A model generated the notes under the pieces. The model ran no database searches and was not told where the DNA came from. It was given only the letters and a program-made list of their open reading frames with translations. Shown here piece by piece: positions 1 through 12,311 of a stretch of 64,000 nt of DNA. The DNA lies in NCBI RefSeq assembly GCF_963678975.1, contig NC_089274.1, forward strand, positions 1,724,001 through 1,788,000, read 5' to 3'. The position numbers and the translations under genes are program-made. Numbering within the stretch: position 1 is the first letter of the stretch; every line of letters begins with the position of its first letter. The DNA comes from Dysidea avara. Its lineage: Eukaryota; Porifera; Demospongiae; Dictyoceratida; Dysideidae.

Positions 1-1614
1 AGTAGAATTTGTCTACATTTTCTTCCATAATACAGAAGACCGAAGGAGGTGGTTTGGAGGATTGTTTCGAAGTATGGAGGTGGCACCAACGCAGAGTTTG
101 CACAACCATCCGAGCCACAAGCTCCCTACCAAGGTAGTTTCAGATATTACCGAAACTTTAGATGACAACCCATATTTGACCACTCGTCAATTACAGTGCG
201 GCCAAGGTTTGGGATATCGACCTGGATCTGCTGATCTTTCAGGTAGCAGTTATGACCATATCAATTATCATAGGAAAAAGATTGTTAGAGATACTTGTGT
301 TGTATCTACTGTTCTTGGACATATGGAAAAGATTTGCAGACAAAATAGATGACAGAGATGCTATCAATGAAGGTTCTCATGAAATACTAGCAGCTTACAA
401 AAAGATTGGAAGGCCGTATATACGAGATTATGCTATTTCTGCTATTATGACATATCAATTCATAATGAGCCCATTAATGAGCCAACTTTTGACTTTGTTG
501 AAACTGACACAACGTATAATGAAAATTCTGAGCTGGCCTATTTGTTTAATGCAATTGTTTTTGACTACAAAATCATGAAATGGGCTATTGTAGCCCGAAT
601 GAGAGGCAAAAAAGAGTCCTCTGAGTTTTATCGGTTAGCCTTAAAGTTGATGTTTGACACATGCCAAAGGGATCACCCTAATTTCAAGGTGGGTGAAAGC
701 TTAAAAGGCATAATTGTTGATTGGAGTGATACCAAGGCTAAGGGGTTACGTCAGGTAGTTGGTGAAGACACAGCTGAAGGGTTGTAATGTGCACTGGGTT
801 AGATCTTACCAAAGAATTGCCGAAAGAGTTAATGCTGGTGTGGTAAAAGGAAGCAAAAGAGCAGCTGTGGAAGCATTTTGCTTAATCTCAAAGCATATCA
901 TGATTGTCAATGAAAGGCAGCAGTTATTTAATCTGTTGTGTGACACATCAAAGCTTTCGTTGATCCAGCACCTTAGAACTGGTCAGGTGCAAGTAATTGG
1001 GTTAGTGGTGGACAAGGCCTAACCACCTAAGGATGTTTTGCAAACCATTCACAAAGATGACTTCCAGTACATAGAATAAGGCTCCATGAAACACCAATGG
1101 AGTGGAAAGGGCAAATTCATTGGCCAAAGATGGTGACAGCAAGAAGAAATCTTTACATTGTGCAATGCAATCCCTTTATGAAAGGACAAGATTTTTGCAT
1201 TGCAATACATTGCAGCTGATGGCGGTTCCAAAATAACATACCGCTCTGATGCGTCTAAAGAACAGCGAATGAAAGCTGCTGCATGTAAAAGGAAAGCACG
1301 CCAATTTGCTAGTAATGACAAAACAGCATCTTTGGGACCACCTGATAAGAAGCAGCACTTTGAAACAAAGTCACAGCCACCGAAAAAAAGCTAAACGTAA
1401 GCAAGACAGTAAAACTAGAAAATGTGTAGAACTAGATTTAGGTAATGGAGAGAAGCATGAAGTAGAAGTTTGCTATAATGATGGTATGTGGTACAGAGGA
1501 TGGCTATCTACTTTCAACATTGATTCTGGGAAGTGGATTGTAAGATTTTATGATGATGATGAGACTACAGAAGTTGACTTCCCAGATGAAGATGTCCGAC
1601 CAGATAAGAAGTAA
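1..1614 (+). mobile_element. MULE-like DNA transposon remnant with Tudor-like C-terminal domain, cut by the window edge
   Basis: Several plus-strand reading frames together read as a Mutator-like (MULE) transposase. In order: HNHPS (about 150 bases in) resembles the His pair of a FLYWCH/WRKY-type zinc finger; GIIVDWSDTKAKGL at 705-752 could carry a catalytic Asp; GCNVHWVRSYQRI at 781-819 is the C-x2-H motif usual in MULE transposases; NTNGVERANSLAKDG near 1095-1140 fits the last acidic motif. A basic linker follows, then a Tudor-like domain at 1420-1614 (YNDGMWYRGWL, WIVRFYDDDETTEVDF). The frame changes near 350-540, 785, 1020-1095 and 1385, with stops between, so the copy is dead. The 5' end lies outside the window and no terminal repeat was found on the right. 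The MULE assignment rests on motifs seen by eye. Confidence 0.7.
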
Positions 1615-1798
1615 AATATCATGATTAAAAACTTGAATATAACAAACAGGCGATGATTTAATTTGGTGATTTAGTCTGACATTGCTACTTTTGTTTAACA
1701 ATTAGTAGGCAAACACAACTTTTTACATGTTCACAAATGAATCATCCAGGATGTATTTATTACACAGTGGTTAACACTCAGTACATAGGGCTACTATA

Positions 1799-1936
1799 CC
1801 CAGGTAAAAACATTAAATCTTGCAAGATTGGGCAAGAATTTTGCAAGAATTGTGCACATATGCACAAGAATTGGTAATATTTGTGCAAGAATTTGATGCA
1901 AGATTAGCAAGATTCTTGCAAGTTTTTTTACCTGGG
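1799..1936. mobile_element. Small hairpin element (MITE-like) with CCAGGTAAAAA ends
   Basis: CCAGGTAAAAACATT at the left end is mirrored by TTTTTTTACCTGG at the right. Just inside each end the sequence CTTGCAAGA repeats in inverted form. The interior is built from variants of TGCAAGAATT. The flanks share CTATA, a possible target duplication. No coding capacity. Confidence 0.5.
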
Positions 1937-3429
1937 GGCCTATATCCACTGAATTTGTGTCTTGGATTTTTAGGCCATTTTATACCAGCAACAATATCAA
2001 AGTTAAGTGAAATCTACCAAAAAGGTCTGTCTGCTCAATTTATCTTTCAACCATTGGCTAAAGTTGCTGGCAATCTCCTATTCATATTTTAATGCTAGAC
2101 TGTAGATGTTGCCAATCTATTGGACTAAACCTTTGTGTTGTTTGTATATTTGTTTTATGTCTCGCTGTATAGGGCTTAACTTGGTACCCCCGAGTCCAGG
2201 CCTCCATTAAATCACATACATGTGTCTGACATTATCATCATTATTCTATTTTAAACAATATTATACTCGTATATATGAGTATATTAAAAATTTCCTAGTC
2301 CCTCTCATCTTCTTTCACCTTATGTATGCAATTAAACATGTTTGCAGGGGGTGCTTCTACGAAAAACAGTGTATATAACTGTTTGGGCTATAGCTACACC
2401 GTATACAGGAAAATTTGTTTTCTATGACCTGCAATGGTAAATGCATGACTGTGACTACAATTTCAATTGCAAGTGATTACTGCCCAGTAATCATGATTAC
2501 ATGATTGATTGCATTCTGAGCATATACTATATATATAATATTCTGAGCTGAATACTTTCATTTATGTAGAAAGGTTTAACAGTCACTATAGTCTTTATTT
2601 TATGACATGAGGCTAGCATTGCGTATGTTACAGGTTAGTTCTAGGGTGATCAGTGGAGACCATGGCTCCCCCTGCTGAAGAATAAGTCTTGAAAACTCTT
2701 GAAAAAAAGTATTGGCATTTTCATGTTTTTAGCATAAACCTTTAAATTGAAAAAAATCCTGCACCTTTTGGGGGTTGCACCCCAGACCCCCCGAACTTCT
2801 ACTTTATATTACAGTCATAGTCATGCTGTTCCATACTTGGTCCCCTCTGTAGGTCAGGTCTATAGAATCACCACTGGAATAGCAACTGGTTAAAGATTGA
2901 ATAAGGAGAATCTACTATTTTTCAAATTTTTGGGATTATTACATACCATAATTAGCGTTGCAATCGACTACTAGCATAACAATATAATCACACATCCCTG
3001 CTTCAAATAAAGGTGTCATGTCCTGTACAAAATCTCTAATACCAGCATGTGGTATAGCTAATTGTTACATACATTTTATTTTGATATAATATTACACATT
3101 TGATTGGCTGAAATATTCTAGTAGTATTAGTCATTGCATCAAGTAGTCAAGTCTGACTTGACAATTAGTAGTACCATAGTAACATAGCTTGCCTAGTGAA
3201 TGTTACTAGGTAACTCTTGTTATAAGCCAAAATGATTACAGTCGAATCTCTCTAATCTGACACCATGGCCAGAATCCTCTACCAGGTTGTCATTTACCAA
3301 CACTTTAAACAACCTCTGTAATCTGATACTTCTGTGCTCTATAATATTTAATTCCCTAGATATGGGGTACTTACAGATAATAAGTCACTCTCTAGGGTTC
3401 CTATGGATACAAATATACATGAAAATAGT

Positions 3430-3610
3430 AAGAAGAAAATATCCTGACCGCCTGGCGGACTCCTGTAAGCATTCGAGCGTTAATCGGATGGCTGCAGGTT
3501 TGAGGCTGCCCAGGTCCAGTCATGGATTTTTTCTTCTTTCCCCTACTTTTCAAACATACTTAGTGAAGTTGATATAAACATCTTAGGCCTTGATAAGGCC
3601 TTCTGGTATA
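3430..3610 (+). repeat. tRNA-like SINE copy
   Basis: The stretch contains ATCGGATGGCTGCAGGTTTG with a B-box-like GGTTTGAGGCTGCC, followed by CAGGTCCAGTCATGGATTTT. The same order of blocks recurs on the minus strand at 48240-48568, so this is a dispersed repeat. The Pol III promoter reading is an inference from the B-box resemblance; no clear A box was fixed. Confidence 0.5.
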
Positions 3611-4983
3611 CAGGCTCTGCCTTTACCAAGAACTTTAATCATAATAAGATATGAAATAGAAAGTTTTTTACCCTTGTAATCCAACAGAGAATAATAGCAG
3701 TATTAAACATAATCACAAAAAATAACTTTTAAGCAACAGAAAAATGCTGTAATTTCAAAAGTTAGTGAATGTGTTGTGCTTTATTTTACCTGTAATTCAT
3801 TGCATAATATACAATGTTGGATTACAGGTTACATGATAATCCATTGTCCAGCAAAATAATATTATGGCTCCTACTGAGACTGTATGACAGTGGTTGCTAA
3901 GCAACCACAAGCAGCATAAAAACAGGTTAAATAATATTATTTTTATTAACTAAGCAACTGTTGTTATAGACTACTGTTTAAAAAGATTGGGATATGTGCA
4001 TACTCTTCATGAATTTCTGAACTGCACACATATGTATAATTATTGATGAAAAATACCTCCTGGTGGAAGATGAGATATTATATTAATTTGCTACACTATA
4101 CAGATAATGTTGTATATTCAATGACAATACTAACAGTCAGGCACAGCTGCATGCTTGCATGGGTCGTGGAATAGAAGTATGAAAACATGTTTTTTCTAAA
4201 CTATTGAACAGATGCAAGCAAATATATATTATGGCCTATATGAGTATAAAGGGAAATACAATAATATTATATCATCTCTCATTTATCAGAATTGAAGGAT
4301 TACAGGCAGTCAAAGCAGTAATATGGCTATATATGTGCAGCTACTGTGTTATGATTGTAGCTACTACTCAGTATAGTCAATTGTATGCAGCATGCAGCAG
4401 CAGCATGCAGCAGCAGCAGCAGCGGAAAGGTGCTTGATAGCCATGGCCATACAATAGTGGCATGATCCACTGTAACAACTGAGCACTACTTAGCAACTAT
4501 GTAAGCCACCTAAAGATGTATAGCTTGGTTTAGATTGATAACTGCACCAAATATCATTTATAGCTATACATAAAGCCTGCAGCTACACATTTATTTAAAA
4601 ACAGAACCTGTATTACTGAACAATGAGACTGCAGCATTAACTCAACTGAAGTTGGAACGTGACACTTGAGGGAATGACCAGAACTGAGAACCTATATGAT
4701 TCACAATATGGCTTGCAGATTAGTTTCTGTAAGTAAAACATAATTATATTCCATTCCAGTGTATTGTCATTAATTGCTTGCATACACCTTGGTGGTCCTA
4801 TAATGTAGTAATTTAGTGGTTTCATGATTAAGGGTAGGCTAGTATATAGCTGATGATTCTCCTACTCTCCTACTGGTACAACATGAGTAAGTATGTCCAG
4901 GGTTACAAATATTATCAGTAAACTCAGTCAAGTTTGTAGAGAATGGAATTCAATTGGTGGAATATTGGTACTATGGTCAGGTA

Positions 4984-5655
4984 CAGGGCCGGAGCCCAGA
5001 GATTTTGAGTGGTCAGGTCATTCATGGACTGCAATGGAGGTCATAGTCATGCACACTACTTTTTTTTATTGATTTGAAATTTAAATCAGATAATCTACTC
5101 TCATTTTTTTGCATGTGTTAGTTATAACATGCGTTAGCATGCTAAGTCTGGAGCTGGGAAAATTTTTGAAAATACATGTTCTAAAATGGCACCTGGAAGC
5201 TATTTTACAAACACAGTCTCTTTCTGATTTTTTAACACCAGGAATATATATCCAGGTAATTTTGTGCTACTGTATACTAATCAATTCAATTTAATATATA
5301 GCTAGTAGCTAATTTTACTTTTATGATACTAAGTGAGTTTAGTTCTTTTGAGATACAGAAGCAATTTTGATGGTAAAATGCTATTGCATAACATGTAGCT
5401 ATTATCAATTAGCCTATTATGCAATTCTTTGCAGATGGCTCACTGGAAAGTAATTCGAAGACAATTAAAATGGATGTAATGGCTTAGACCAACCAGTGTA
5501 ATAAGAGCATTGATATTCTATACTGAATGCTCTATTAGAGTATCACGATGACTGTTGTATTAGAGTATATTTCCATGACTGCTCTATTAGAGTATTTCGA
5601 TCTGTTTGCAAATTCAAATGGCTGAAAAGTATGCCGACCGTGGGCTCCGGCCCTG
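4984..5655. mobile_element. hAT-like non-autonomous element, 15-bp perfect terminal inverted repeats
   Basis: CAGGGCCGGAGCCCA at the left end has its exact reverse complement at the right end. The CAGGG...CCCTG form is typical of hAT elements. The 8-bp flanks (GTCAGGTA and GTCGGACT) match poorly, so the target duplication is not clean. No coding region. Three reverse copies of the ACTCTAATAGAG unit lie at 5528-5604, about 50 bp inside the right end. Confidence 0.65.
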
Positions 5656-6644
5656 GTCGGACTCAGGTACAATGTTGGTATATACCTGTTTCACAAGCAG
5701 TTACTGGTGCTCCTGATGACATGCCATCCACTACTACAAATATCAGTGTACTGGTGAGCACAATAAATATAAAATCCATTATAAAAGTACACTACTGTAC
5801 ATATATCAAATTTGTAAGACTTTCATAATACCTAACACACCATAAGGCAACTACAAATAAATTCTCTGCTCCTGTCCTGCCCCCAGGCATATTTGCATGT
5901 AGGCTGGAGGTCCATTTCCATTATTCCATGTTAAGATTGGCAGCTCACAGACATAACTAACTTCATAAAAGCTTGCTCAAGCGTTACCTTCAGTATTTCA
6001 GTTGCAGAAGTTTAAAAATAGTGTTGACTTTATACCACACTAACATGTGAGGTGACACTCCTACAAGATCAGTTATGCCTATCCAGTATAGCATACAAGA
6101 AAAACCAAGACAAACAGTGCAAATGTACTGTCATATGTAAGAATGTTTAACTTTACACATGCAACTTCCATGCATGTTAATCTGCTAGACTTGCCATAGC
6201 TACAGTACATGTGTATCCTCAACTTGTACATCATGTAGCAAGTGTGCTGGACACTGAAATGATTCATTCAGTATGAAACTCTCTTACAAATTCAATCACC
6301 GCAGGCTACTCCAGTTGCTTTTTTCATGCCAGATGTTAGCTATATATAACACATTAATGGGACCAAATTTAACGGCCCTCACCAAAATTAACATTGATCA
6401 AAAATTAATTGTGCAACTTTTCAATTCATTTATTAGACCGCCCTCACAAATATTGATTGCCCTATCAAAAATTAATCAGTGTGCAGTTTTAATTTATTTA
6501 TAACGCCCTCATAAATATTTCACCGCCCTCATAAATATTCCACCGCCCCTATCAAAAAATAATTGAGCAACTCCTTATAATTTCAGCTTCAACACATCCA
6601 CCTTCACTAAAAATTACATCGTATACCATAAAATTATACCATGT

Positions 6645-6718
6645 ATTTTGACACAAATACTACACCATACAACTCATTATAATTTTGACACAAATACTAC
6701 ACCATACAACTCATTATA
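6645..6718. repeat. 37-bp tandem duplication
   Basis: Two adjacent copies of a 37-bp unit containing GACACAAATACTACACCATA. A degenerate half copy follows near 6770-6800. Just upstream, 6350-6560 has looser repeats of ACCGCCCTCATAAATATT. No coding function is seen. Confidence 0.7.
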
Positions 6719-7555
6719 ATTTTAACACCTGTCTTCACCCACGCAAAAATTACACTGTATCTACCAAAATGTACTATTTTGACACTAATACTACACCATA
6801 GAAAACAATGAATTTTCTTGGAGTGGCCTTAACTGGAAGCAATTCAGCAAAGAGCACACACTGGGTGTGTGCAGATGGAATCCTCATACCCGTAACTGGT
6901 CCAAATTTTCCACTTCTTGTCTGAAGATCTAAGATGGCCTTCCGCTTGTGGCCTTCACTACTTTCTCATCATTTGTACTTGGCTATAGCTCAAGTGCATG
7001 ACATTTTACATAACAGGGTCTCCATTCCATTTAATTCACATTTTGAATTCTCTAACGATTGTACTAGATCTCATTCATCATCACTTGCCACATCATTTGT
7101 CATTCATTGTCACTTGCCATCCCTACCATCAATGCGTATCCCTACCATCAATGCCTATTGCTATTCATTTTGTTATAAATTCTCCATTCCTTTGGAGCTC
7201 AGTACCTGCAGAAGTTTTGCAAACAACCAATTCAAGCCCTTTCTGGTTAGCGTTTCGTCATTTTCTTTTTAACAAACTGATCTCATTTATTTTTGTCTTG
7301 TTCTTACAGCTACAATTAAGTATTTTTGTGCGTCATGTTCTGTTGTAAGTTTATTTATCATTGTTTTTGTACTTGTACCTGTATTTATGTCTGTAAACTT
7401 GTAGGGATGCTGGACCTAGCATACGTGGTGCTGCAAATACGGAAGTATACCAGAATTTTACAACAATTTTCAGATTTCAAAAGGAGAGATTTCAACAAGA
7501 TTTCAAAGAGGGCTGTACTATATGCTACTCAGCCGACTCTACGCACTGTATCAGA

Positions 7556-9427
7556 ATGGAATTGTCACAAAGTGAGTGCAGTGTAAACAACAGTGATGAA
7601 GGTATTCTTTTGGATCTTCCAACTGAGTTGCTATTCCACATCATATCGTTTTTGACGGCACGTGACAGGGCGCAGTTACGAAGAACTTCAAGCAGACTGC
7701 AAAGTGTGATCGAAACACCGTCACTGTGGAGGATGTTTGTGTGGCCTTATTACCACACTGGTGATGAAGGTTGTGTGAATAACGTGTTGAAGTTGTGTGG
7801 ACAACATGTGAAACGAGTATCCTTCCCGAATCGAGTGGCCTTACCATCAAGACTGGTCAAAATGCTAGGCTACTGTAGTAATGCAATGGAACTTTGTCTG
7901 CCAACAACTAAGTTAGACCCTGAGCAGTTAGGAAGGGTTATACACATGCAGAAACTTGACATTCAGTGGGACAGTGACATCAAACAATTGCTTGAGGTGG
8001 TGGTTGGAGCTACTAACCTGAAGGAGCTGACAGTTAGAGTACAGTCAGACCATTCAAATGTCGACTCAAATAATTTACACCTCAGACTGTGGATACGAAC
8101 AGAGTCATGGTTGGATTATTGGATGTCACATGGTTGCACCCCACAAAATTTGAACGTTGTCACAGAATTGGCATCATTTTACATTGATGGATTGAGTAAC
8201 AGTTGGATAAATATAAACACTAAATCAACAGCTGGTCAGACTGGTCATCTTGAGTTCTATGCTAGATTAAAATTTCCACTGGATTTGCATCCTGTTCTAC
8301 CAGAATTTCAGGTAGACTTTGGTAAAGGAGCCACTCTTCCTTACGCAAAGTCCATCAGTGTTGGGCTGCATGGTTTAGAAAAAGATGTAATATTAGCTGG
8401 CGGTACTTGTGGTGGTAAGCTGGTGCACAAGGCGTCATTGGGATCAGTTCATTTTGAAGATTATCATAATCATAGTGTTAGCCATCTTGAGTCTGTGATT
8501 GAGTTTGATGTCTCTCATTGTGACACCATAGACCTTGAGCAAGTAGCTATTGCTTGTCCCAACCTTCAACGACTGAATTTGAAACAAAATGTGCAATGCT
8601 TGAGAAACATACAAGGTCTACATGCCATCACTATTTCTTGTTACAACCTACAAGGACTAAACTTGTTGGGTATTCCAGTTACCAAAGTGGAAAATCAGAC
8701 ACAATTATGGGAAATATTGAGTGATATGAAGTTGACCCACCTAGCTGTAGAGTTGTGTGTGTTGCTACCATCTACCAGAAACAAACAATCTTTAATTGGG
8801 TCTTTTCAGAAATGTAGTAATCTGCAAGCATTAGAGTCCAAATCTCTTTGCAGTGAGTGTACGCTCAGATTTGTTGGCAATGTCACGTCAGTGTTATCTT
8901 ACTTCCCATCTCTAATCCACTGTGTGTTAACTGTTCATGATCATCAATATACCAATGCTCTACAGGAAGTACTGAACAGTTGTAAGAAGTTGAAGTATTT
9001 ACTATACACAGATGATCATCCAATCCGCTTGTTGTCATTGTCACTTAATCTTTGCTTGCAGCAATTGTTCATTGCATCATGTAATGCTGAGATTCCAAAT
9101 GCTTTCTTGAAGGTAGTGTCAGCTCATGGTGGACTGGTACACGTAGTGCTCAACGTGAGGTCACTGACCAGTGATGGTATTGCAATACTTATAAACGATT
9201 CTCCTAACCTAGTAACATTTCATGTTATTGTTAATGCTGCAATTCATGATAACAAAGGAACGATGATTGCAACGGAAGAAATTGAAACTAGACTAAAGTT
9301 GACATTTTCCCAAAGACGAGTGTTCACATCAGGTAGTTACAGAGTAGCAAGAGCATCAACTAAACTTGAAGATCACATTGAAATAGAACGACACTGTAAT
9401 ACCAATCTATTCTCATTGTGGATATAG
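7556..9427 (+). CDS. F-box protein with degenerate leucine-rich repeats (paralogue 1)
   Basis: A single uninterrupted 623-residue frame. Residues about 17-62 form an F-box: LDLPTELLFHIISFLTARD, then LRRTSSRLQSVIETPSLW. F-boxes bind SKP1 and place the protein in an SCF-type cullin ubiquitin ligase as substrate receptor; this role is known for the family and inferred here. The rest has leucine-rich, LRR-like segments (for example CPNLQRLNLKQN and NLQGLNLLGIPVTKVE around residues 335-385), too irregular to count reliably. The start ATG gives a short 17-residue leader before the F-box; no upstream in-frame start is better. The protein is clearly paralogous to the one at 20876-23014, sharing WPYYHTGDEGCVNNVLK and a CNTNLFSLW C-terminus. 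The substrate is unknown. Confidence 0.88.
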   Translation: MELSQSECSVNNSDEGILLDLPTELLFHIISFLTARDRAQLRRTSSRLQSVIETPSLWRMFVWPYYHTGDEGCVNNVLKLCGQHVKRVSFPNRVALPSRLVKMLGYCSNAMELCLPTTKLDPEQLGRVIHMQKLDIQWDSDIKQLLEVVVGATNLKELTVRVQSDHSNVDSNNLHLRLWIRTESWLDYWMSHGCTPQNLNVVTELASFYIDGLSNSWININTKSTAGQTGHLEFYARLKFPLDLHPVLPEFQVDFGKGATLPYAKSISVGLHGLEKDVILAGGTCGGKLVHKASLGSVHFEDYHNHSVSHLESVIEFDVSHCDTIDLEQVAIACPNLQRLNLKQNVQCLRNIQGLHAITISCYNLQGLNLLGIPVTKVENQTQLWEILSDMKLTHLAVELCVLLPSTRNKQSLIGSFQKCSNLQALESKSLCSECTLRFVGNVTSVLSYFPSLIHCVLTVHDHQYTNALQEVLNSCKKLKYLLYTDDHPIRLLSLSLNLCLQQLFIASCNAEIPNAFLKVVSAHGGLVHVVLNVRSLTSDGIAILINDSPNLVTFHVIVNAAIHDNKGTMIATEEIETRLKLTFSQRRVFTSGSYRVARASTKLEDHIEIERHCNTNLFSLWI

Positions 9428-9839
9428 TACCAACATAAACACGGTGTTTTTCATTAATATTGCTGCATAATAGAATAGCACCTGTTGAATATAAAGCTGA
9501 CTCACCCATGCATAAGGAGATAAGGGAAAGAAGAAAGGGGCAATTGACAAGCCACAATCAAATTTCATTGTTTTATGCAGGACACATCTTAATTGGTCAT
9601 ATTCAATGACCTCATTTTAACTGAAATTGATTGACACTAGGAATTTTAAGTTTGATTAGGGATTGTAGAAAAAAAGTAAACTGAATTAGGGATTAAATGT
9701 TCCTGACTAGTGTAGGCAACCTCCCTTGTTTCCCTACTTTTTTCAGTCTATAGGCAGTGGTTACTGAACCGACAGTTGGTACAATAAGGCACACCAGCTA
9801 TTGAACCAAAAGGTATGATTATGATTATATACTGGAAAG

Positions 9840-10070
9840 ACAGCAATACAGCTGCTTATATCCAAGAGAGTTGAACTCTCAGAAAGTAAAACTAGGGGGG
9901 TTAATTACAACAATATCTAAGTTAAGAATGTAGTTTCTGCTTCAATAATGTAATTTGGGAGTCGCTATTCCACTGTTTGATGGAACGAGGAAAGAAGCTC
10001 TGTTGGTAGGCAGTTGTTTTGGTTGCAGGGGTGATATATCTGTAATCTGTACTGATGGAGACGCCTAGTT
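9840..10070 (-). mobile_element. LINE fragment: C-terminal end of a reverse transcriptase ORF
   Basis: Read on the minus strand, about 10055-9920 gives TTAYQQSFFPRSIKQWNS followed by a run like LPNYIIEAETTF across a frame change. SFFPRxIxxWNSLP is the usual ending of CR1/Jockey-like LINE polymerase proteins. The copy is short and out of frame. It abuts the fold-back element that begins at 10072. Confidence 0.6.
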
Positions 10071-10721
10071 TAGGGTCCGCAACGCGAAAATTCGCCTATC
10101 CTCCAATCAACTACTATTGTCATGTGTTAGGCCAAGTGTAACTTAAATAATACCAGCGTGGCAGCCAAGTTTGTCTGGTAGAAAACGATACTGAAATGTC
10201 TTAAAATCACGTGATTTTTCGTTGCAGCAGCTCGTAGAGTTCTTCGTATGCCACGATATTCACTCTCAACATTGTTCAAGTAGCCGGTCTATCATCAACT
10301 CAAAGTATTGGTGGTTTGATTTTATTGGTCAGTTTCTGGTGGCAGCACGATCTGTGCAGTTTTTTGGCGACAGACAAAATGTTTCTTCCTCTGAAGCACA
10401 GGACAAGCAGAGCAGCAACTGCGCCGTGGGTCAGCAATGACTAGTACTAGGTAAAGTACCTGCATGCGGAGTATGGTTATAATTGAAGCTTGTTAGCCAT
10501 CTATGATGCTGGAATTCGGCCAAAATGACGCGATTTTTGCAAACAAATACCAGAATGGTTGATACATCAGTGAGACAGTCTCTAACAACAAGGATACGAA
10601 GCTTATAAACACCTAACAATACGGCTATCTCGCCCAGTAAATGCATAGAGCAATCCAATGCATGAAATAGGCACTCACGTGATCGATATTCAAATCTTAA
10701 AACGACATTATGAAGTAAAAT

Positions 10722-11555
10722 CAGGGGCGTAGGGAGGGGGGGTTCAGGAACCCCCCTGTAAAATTTTGACTTCTGCAAGCAGGATCCTAACACACCATTT
10801 AGTGTGGCAGGACAAAATGAGTGAGTAATATAGTGTAATGGCACAGCACAACAATCGATAAAGCTTGCATTCATCTCTCAAGGAAGGATTTACAGAGGTA
10901 ACATGAGCCTTAGGCTTCTTCAAACTTGTTAAAAAGATCGATATACTCTAATAGAGCAGTCAGGTATATACTCTAATAGAGCAGTCAGGTTTATATTCTA
11001 ATAGAGCAGTCAGGTAGCTATACTCTAATAGAACATGCATGTAAATATATCCATGTCCATATGAAGTTTTTCAGACATTCTAACATTAAATGCAAAACTT
11101 AGCATGACCTTATACTGCTATAGCTTTGGTGTGCAGTGTTTAAAGATATAGAGCTTCAGTAGTTTATCACTTGTGTTATGCAAAATGAATTCATGCTATG
11201 CATATTTGTATAGTTATATTGTTTTGATTGTAAGTCATTCCATTTGTATCAGTGGATTCATGGCTCTTATACCACAGTGAGATAACTATCACTTACAGAT
11301 TACTAGTATGTGTCTCTATGTGTTATGCTGTCTGTTTCCACTAGGTGGCTTTATCTAGTACTACCTTCATCATGGGGCACTTATATGCATCACAATTAAT
11401 GTACTTTTGCATAAAATATAGCAATTTGCTGAGTTTTGATTCATTAAAATATTGAAAGTCTCTCAGCAGCTGGGGGCTGCACCCCCAGACCCCTGCTTCT
11501 GGTAACTCAATGCCGGTCTGAAACCCTCCTTCAAAAAATCCTGGCTACGCCCCTG
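10722..11555. mobile_element. hAT-like element with CAGGGGCGTAG ends
   Basis: The left end CAGGGGCGTAGGGAGG pairs with CTGGCTACGCCCCTG on the right. Inside, GGGGGCTGCACCCCCAGACC near 11470 is a G/C palindrome seen in other repeats of the window. Four tandem copies of the ACTCTAATAGAG unit lie at 10936-11032. The flanking 8-mers differ, so the two ends may come from different copies. Confidence 0.5.
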
Positions 11556-11857
11556 TGACTTGGACCCATCTACATTTTTTACTTTAAATACTGCTACCAC
11601 CAGGGGCCACTCCCTTAAGCTTTTTAACGAAAGATCAAGATTACTTGTTAGGCAGAACTTTTTTACAAATAGAATAGTCAATCTATGGAACTCCTTACCT
11701 GACTTTATCATTTTAGCACCAACAGTTGCAACCTTCAAGCTGCGCTTGGATAATTTTTGGAAGCAATCTAGACATGGGCACCTTCAAAGGCCTGCGGCCT
11801 AGCCTGGCAAGTTAGCTTGCCTTGGCATCTACAAGCCCATTAAATAATAATAATAAT
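11556..11857 (+). mobile_element. LINE 3' end (CR1-like) with AAT microsatellite tail
   Basis: The plus-strand frame to 11802 reads TRGHSLKLFNERSRL, RQNFFTNRIVNLWNSLPDF and ATFKLRLDNFW, the standard C-terminus of CR1-like LINE polymerases. After the stop comes a short 3' untranslated part and an (AAT) tail at 11838-11857, as is usual for these elements. Only the last 80 codons remain; the 5' side is cut off by the hAT-like end at 11555. Confidence 0.8.
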
Positions 11858-12311
11858 AATCTCGGAAAAACAACCATAATCTATTCCAATGAACTTAAAA
11901 TCACTTGGAATCAAGTGACAATCAGTTTGTGTGCATTAGGTTCAGCATCTCGATTAGCCCACCAGTCTGAGACTCTCCCTATGATGCTATCACAGCATAA
12001 AACACACCTGCACTGGCCCAGACCACGCCTGAGCGAACAATTAACACAAATATTTACAAAAGGAGCACACTGCATGGTTCCTATTCAGAAATGAAAGCGA
12101 TTTCATGGGTATTTCCGCGATTTGAATATCGATCACGTGAGTGCCTATTTCATGCATTGGATTGCTCTATGCATTTACTGGGCGAGATAGCCGTATTGTT
12201 AGGTGTTTATAAGCTTCGTATCCTTGTTGTTAGAGACTGTCTCACTGATGTATCAACCATTCTGATATTTGTTTGCAAAAATCGCGTCCGTCATTTTTGG
12301 CCGAATTCCAG

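Larger units (their letters stand above)
1615..7555. other. Gene-free stretch upstream of the first F-box gene
   Basis: No convincing coding exon is seen on either strand. The stretch holds a hairpin element at 1799-1936, a transposon end near 2640-2810 (G/C-rich GGGGTTGCACCCCAGACCCC), a pogo-like end near 3240-3300 (TCTCTCTAATCTGACA), a tRNA-like SINE near 3430-3610, a hAT-like element at 4984-5655, and short tandem repeats at 6350-6560 and 6645-6718. The rest is AT-rich sequence with no structure I can support. Confidence 0.6.

Noticed and set aside
4204-4437. Frame ending in a poly-Gln run
   Set aside because: The Gln run is a short CAG microsatellite (4392-4430) and the rest looks random.
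6934-7348. Two overlapping frames of 112 and 116 residues upstream of F-box paralogue 1
   Set aside because: They are low-complexity and hydrophobic without a recognisable domain, and overlap each other in different frames. They may be 5' untranslated sequence.
10431-10874. 147-residue minus-strand frame, similar to a plus-strand frame at 12091-12375
   Set aside because: The two frames are the same sequence because they lie in the two arms of the fold-back element. There is no independent coding signal.
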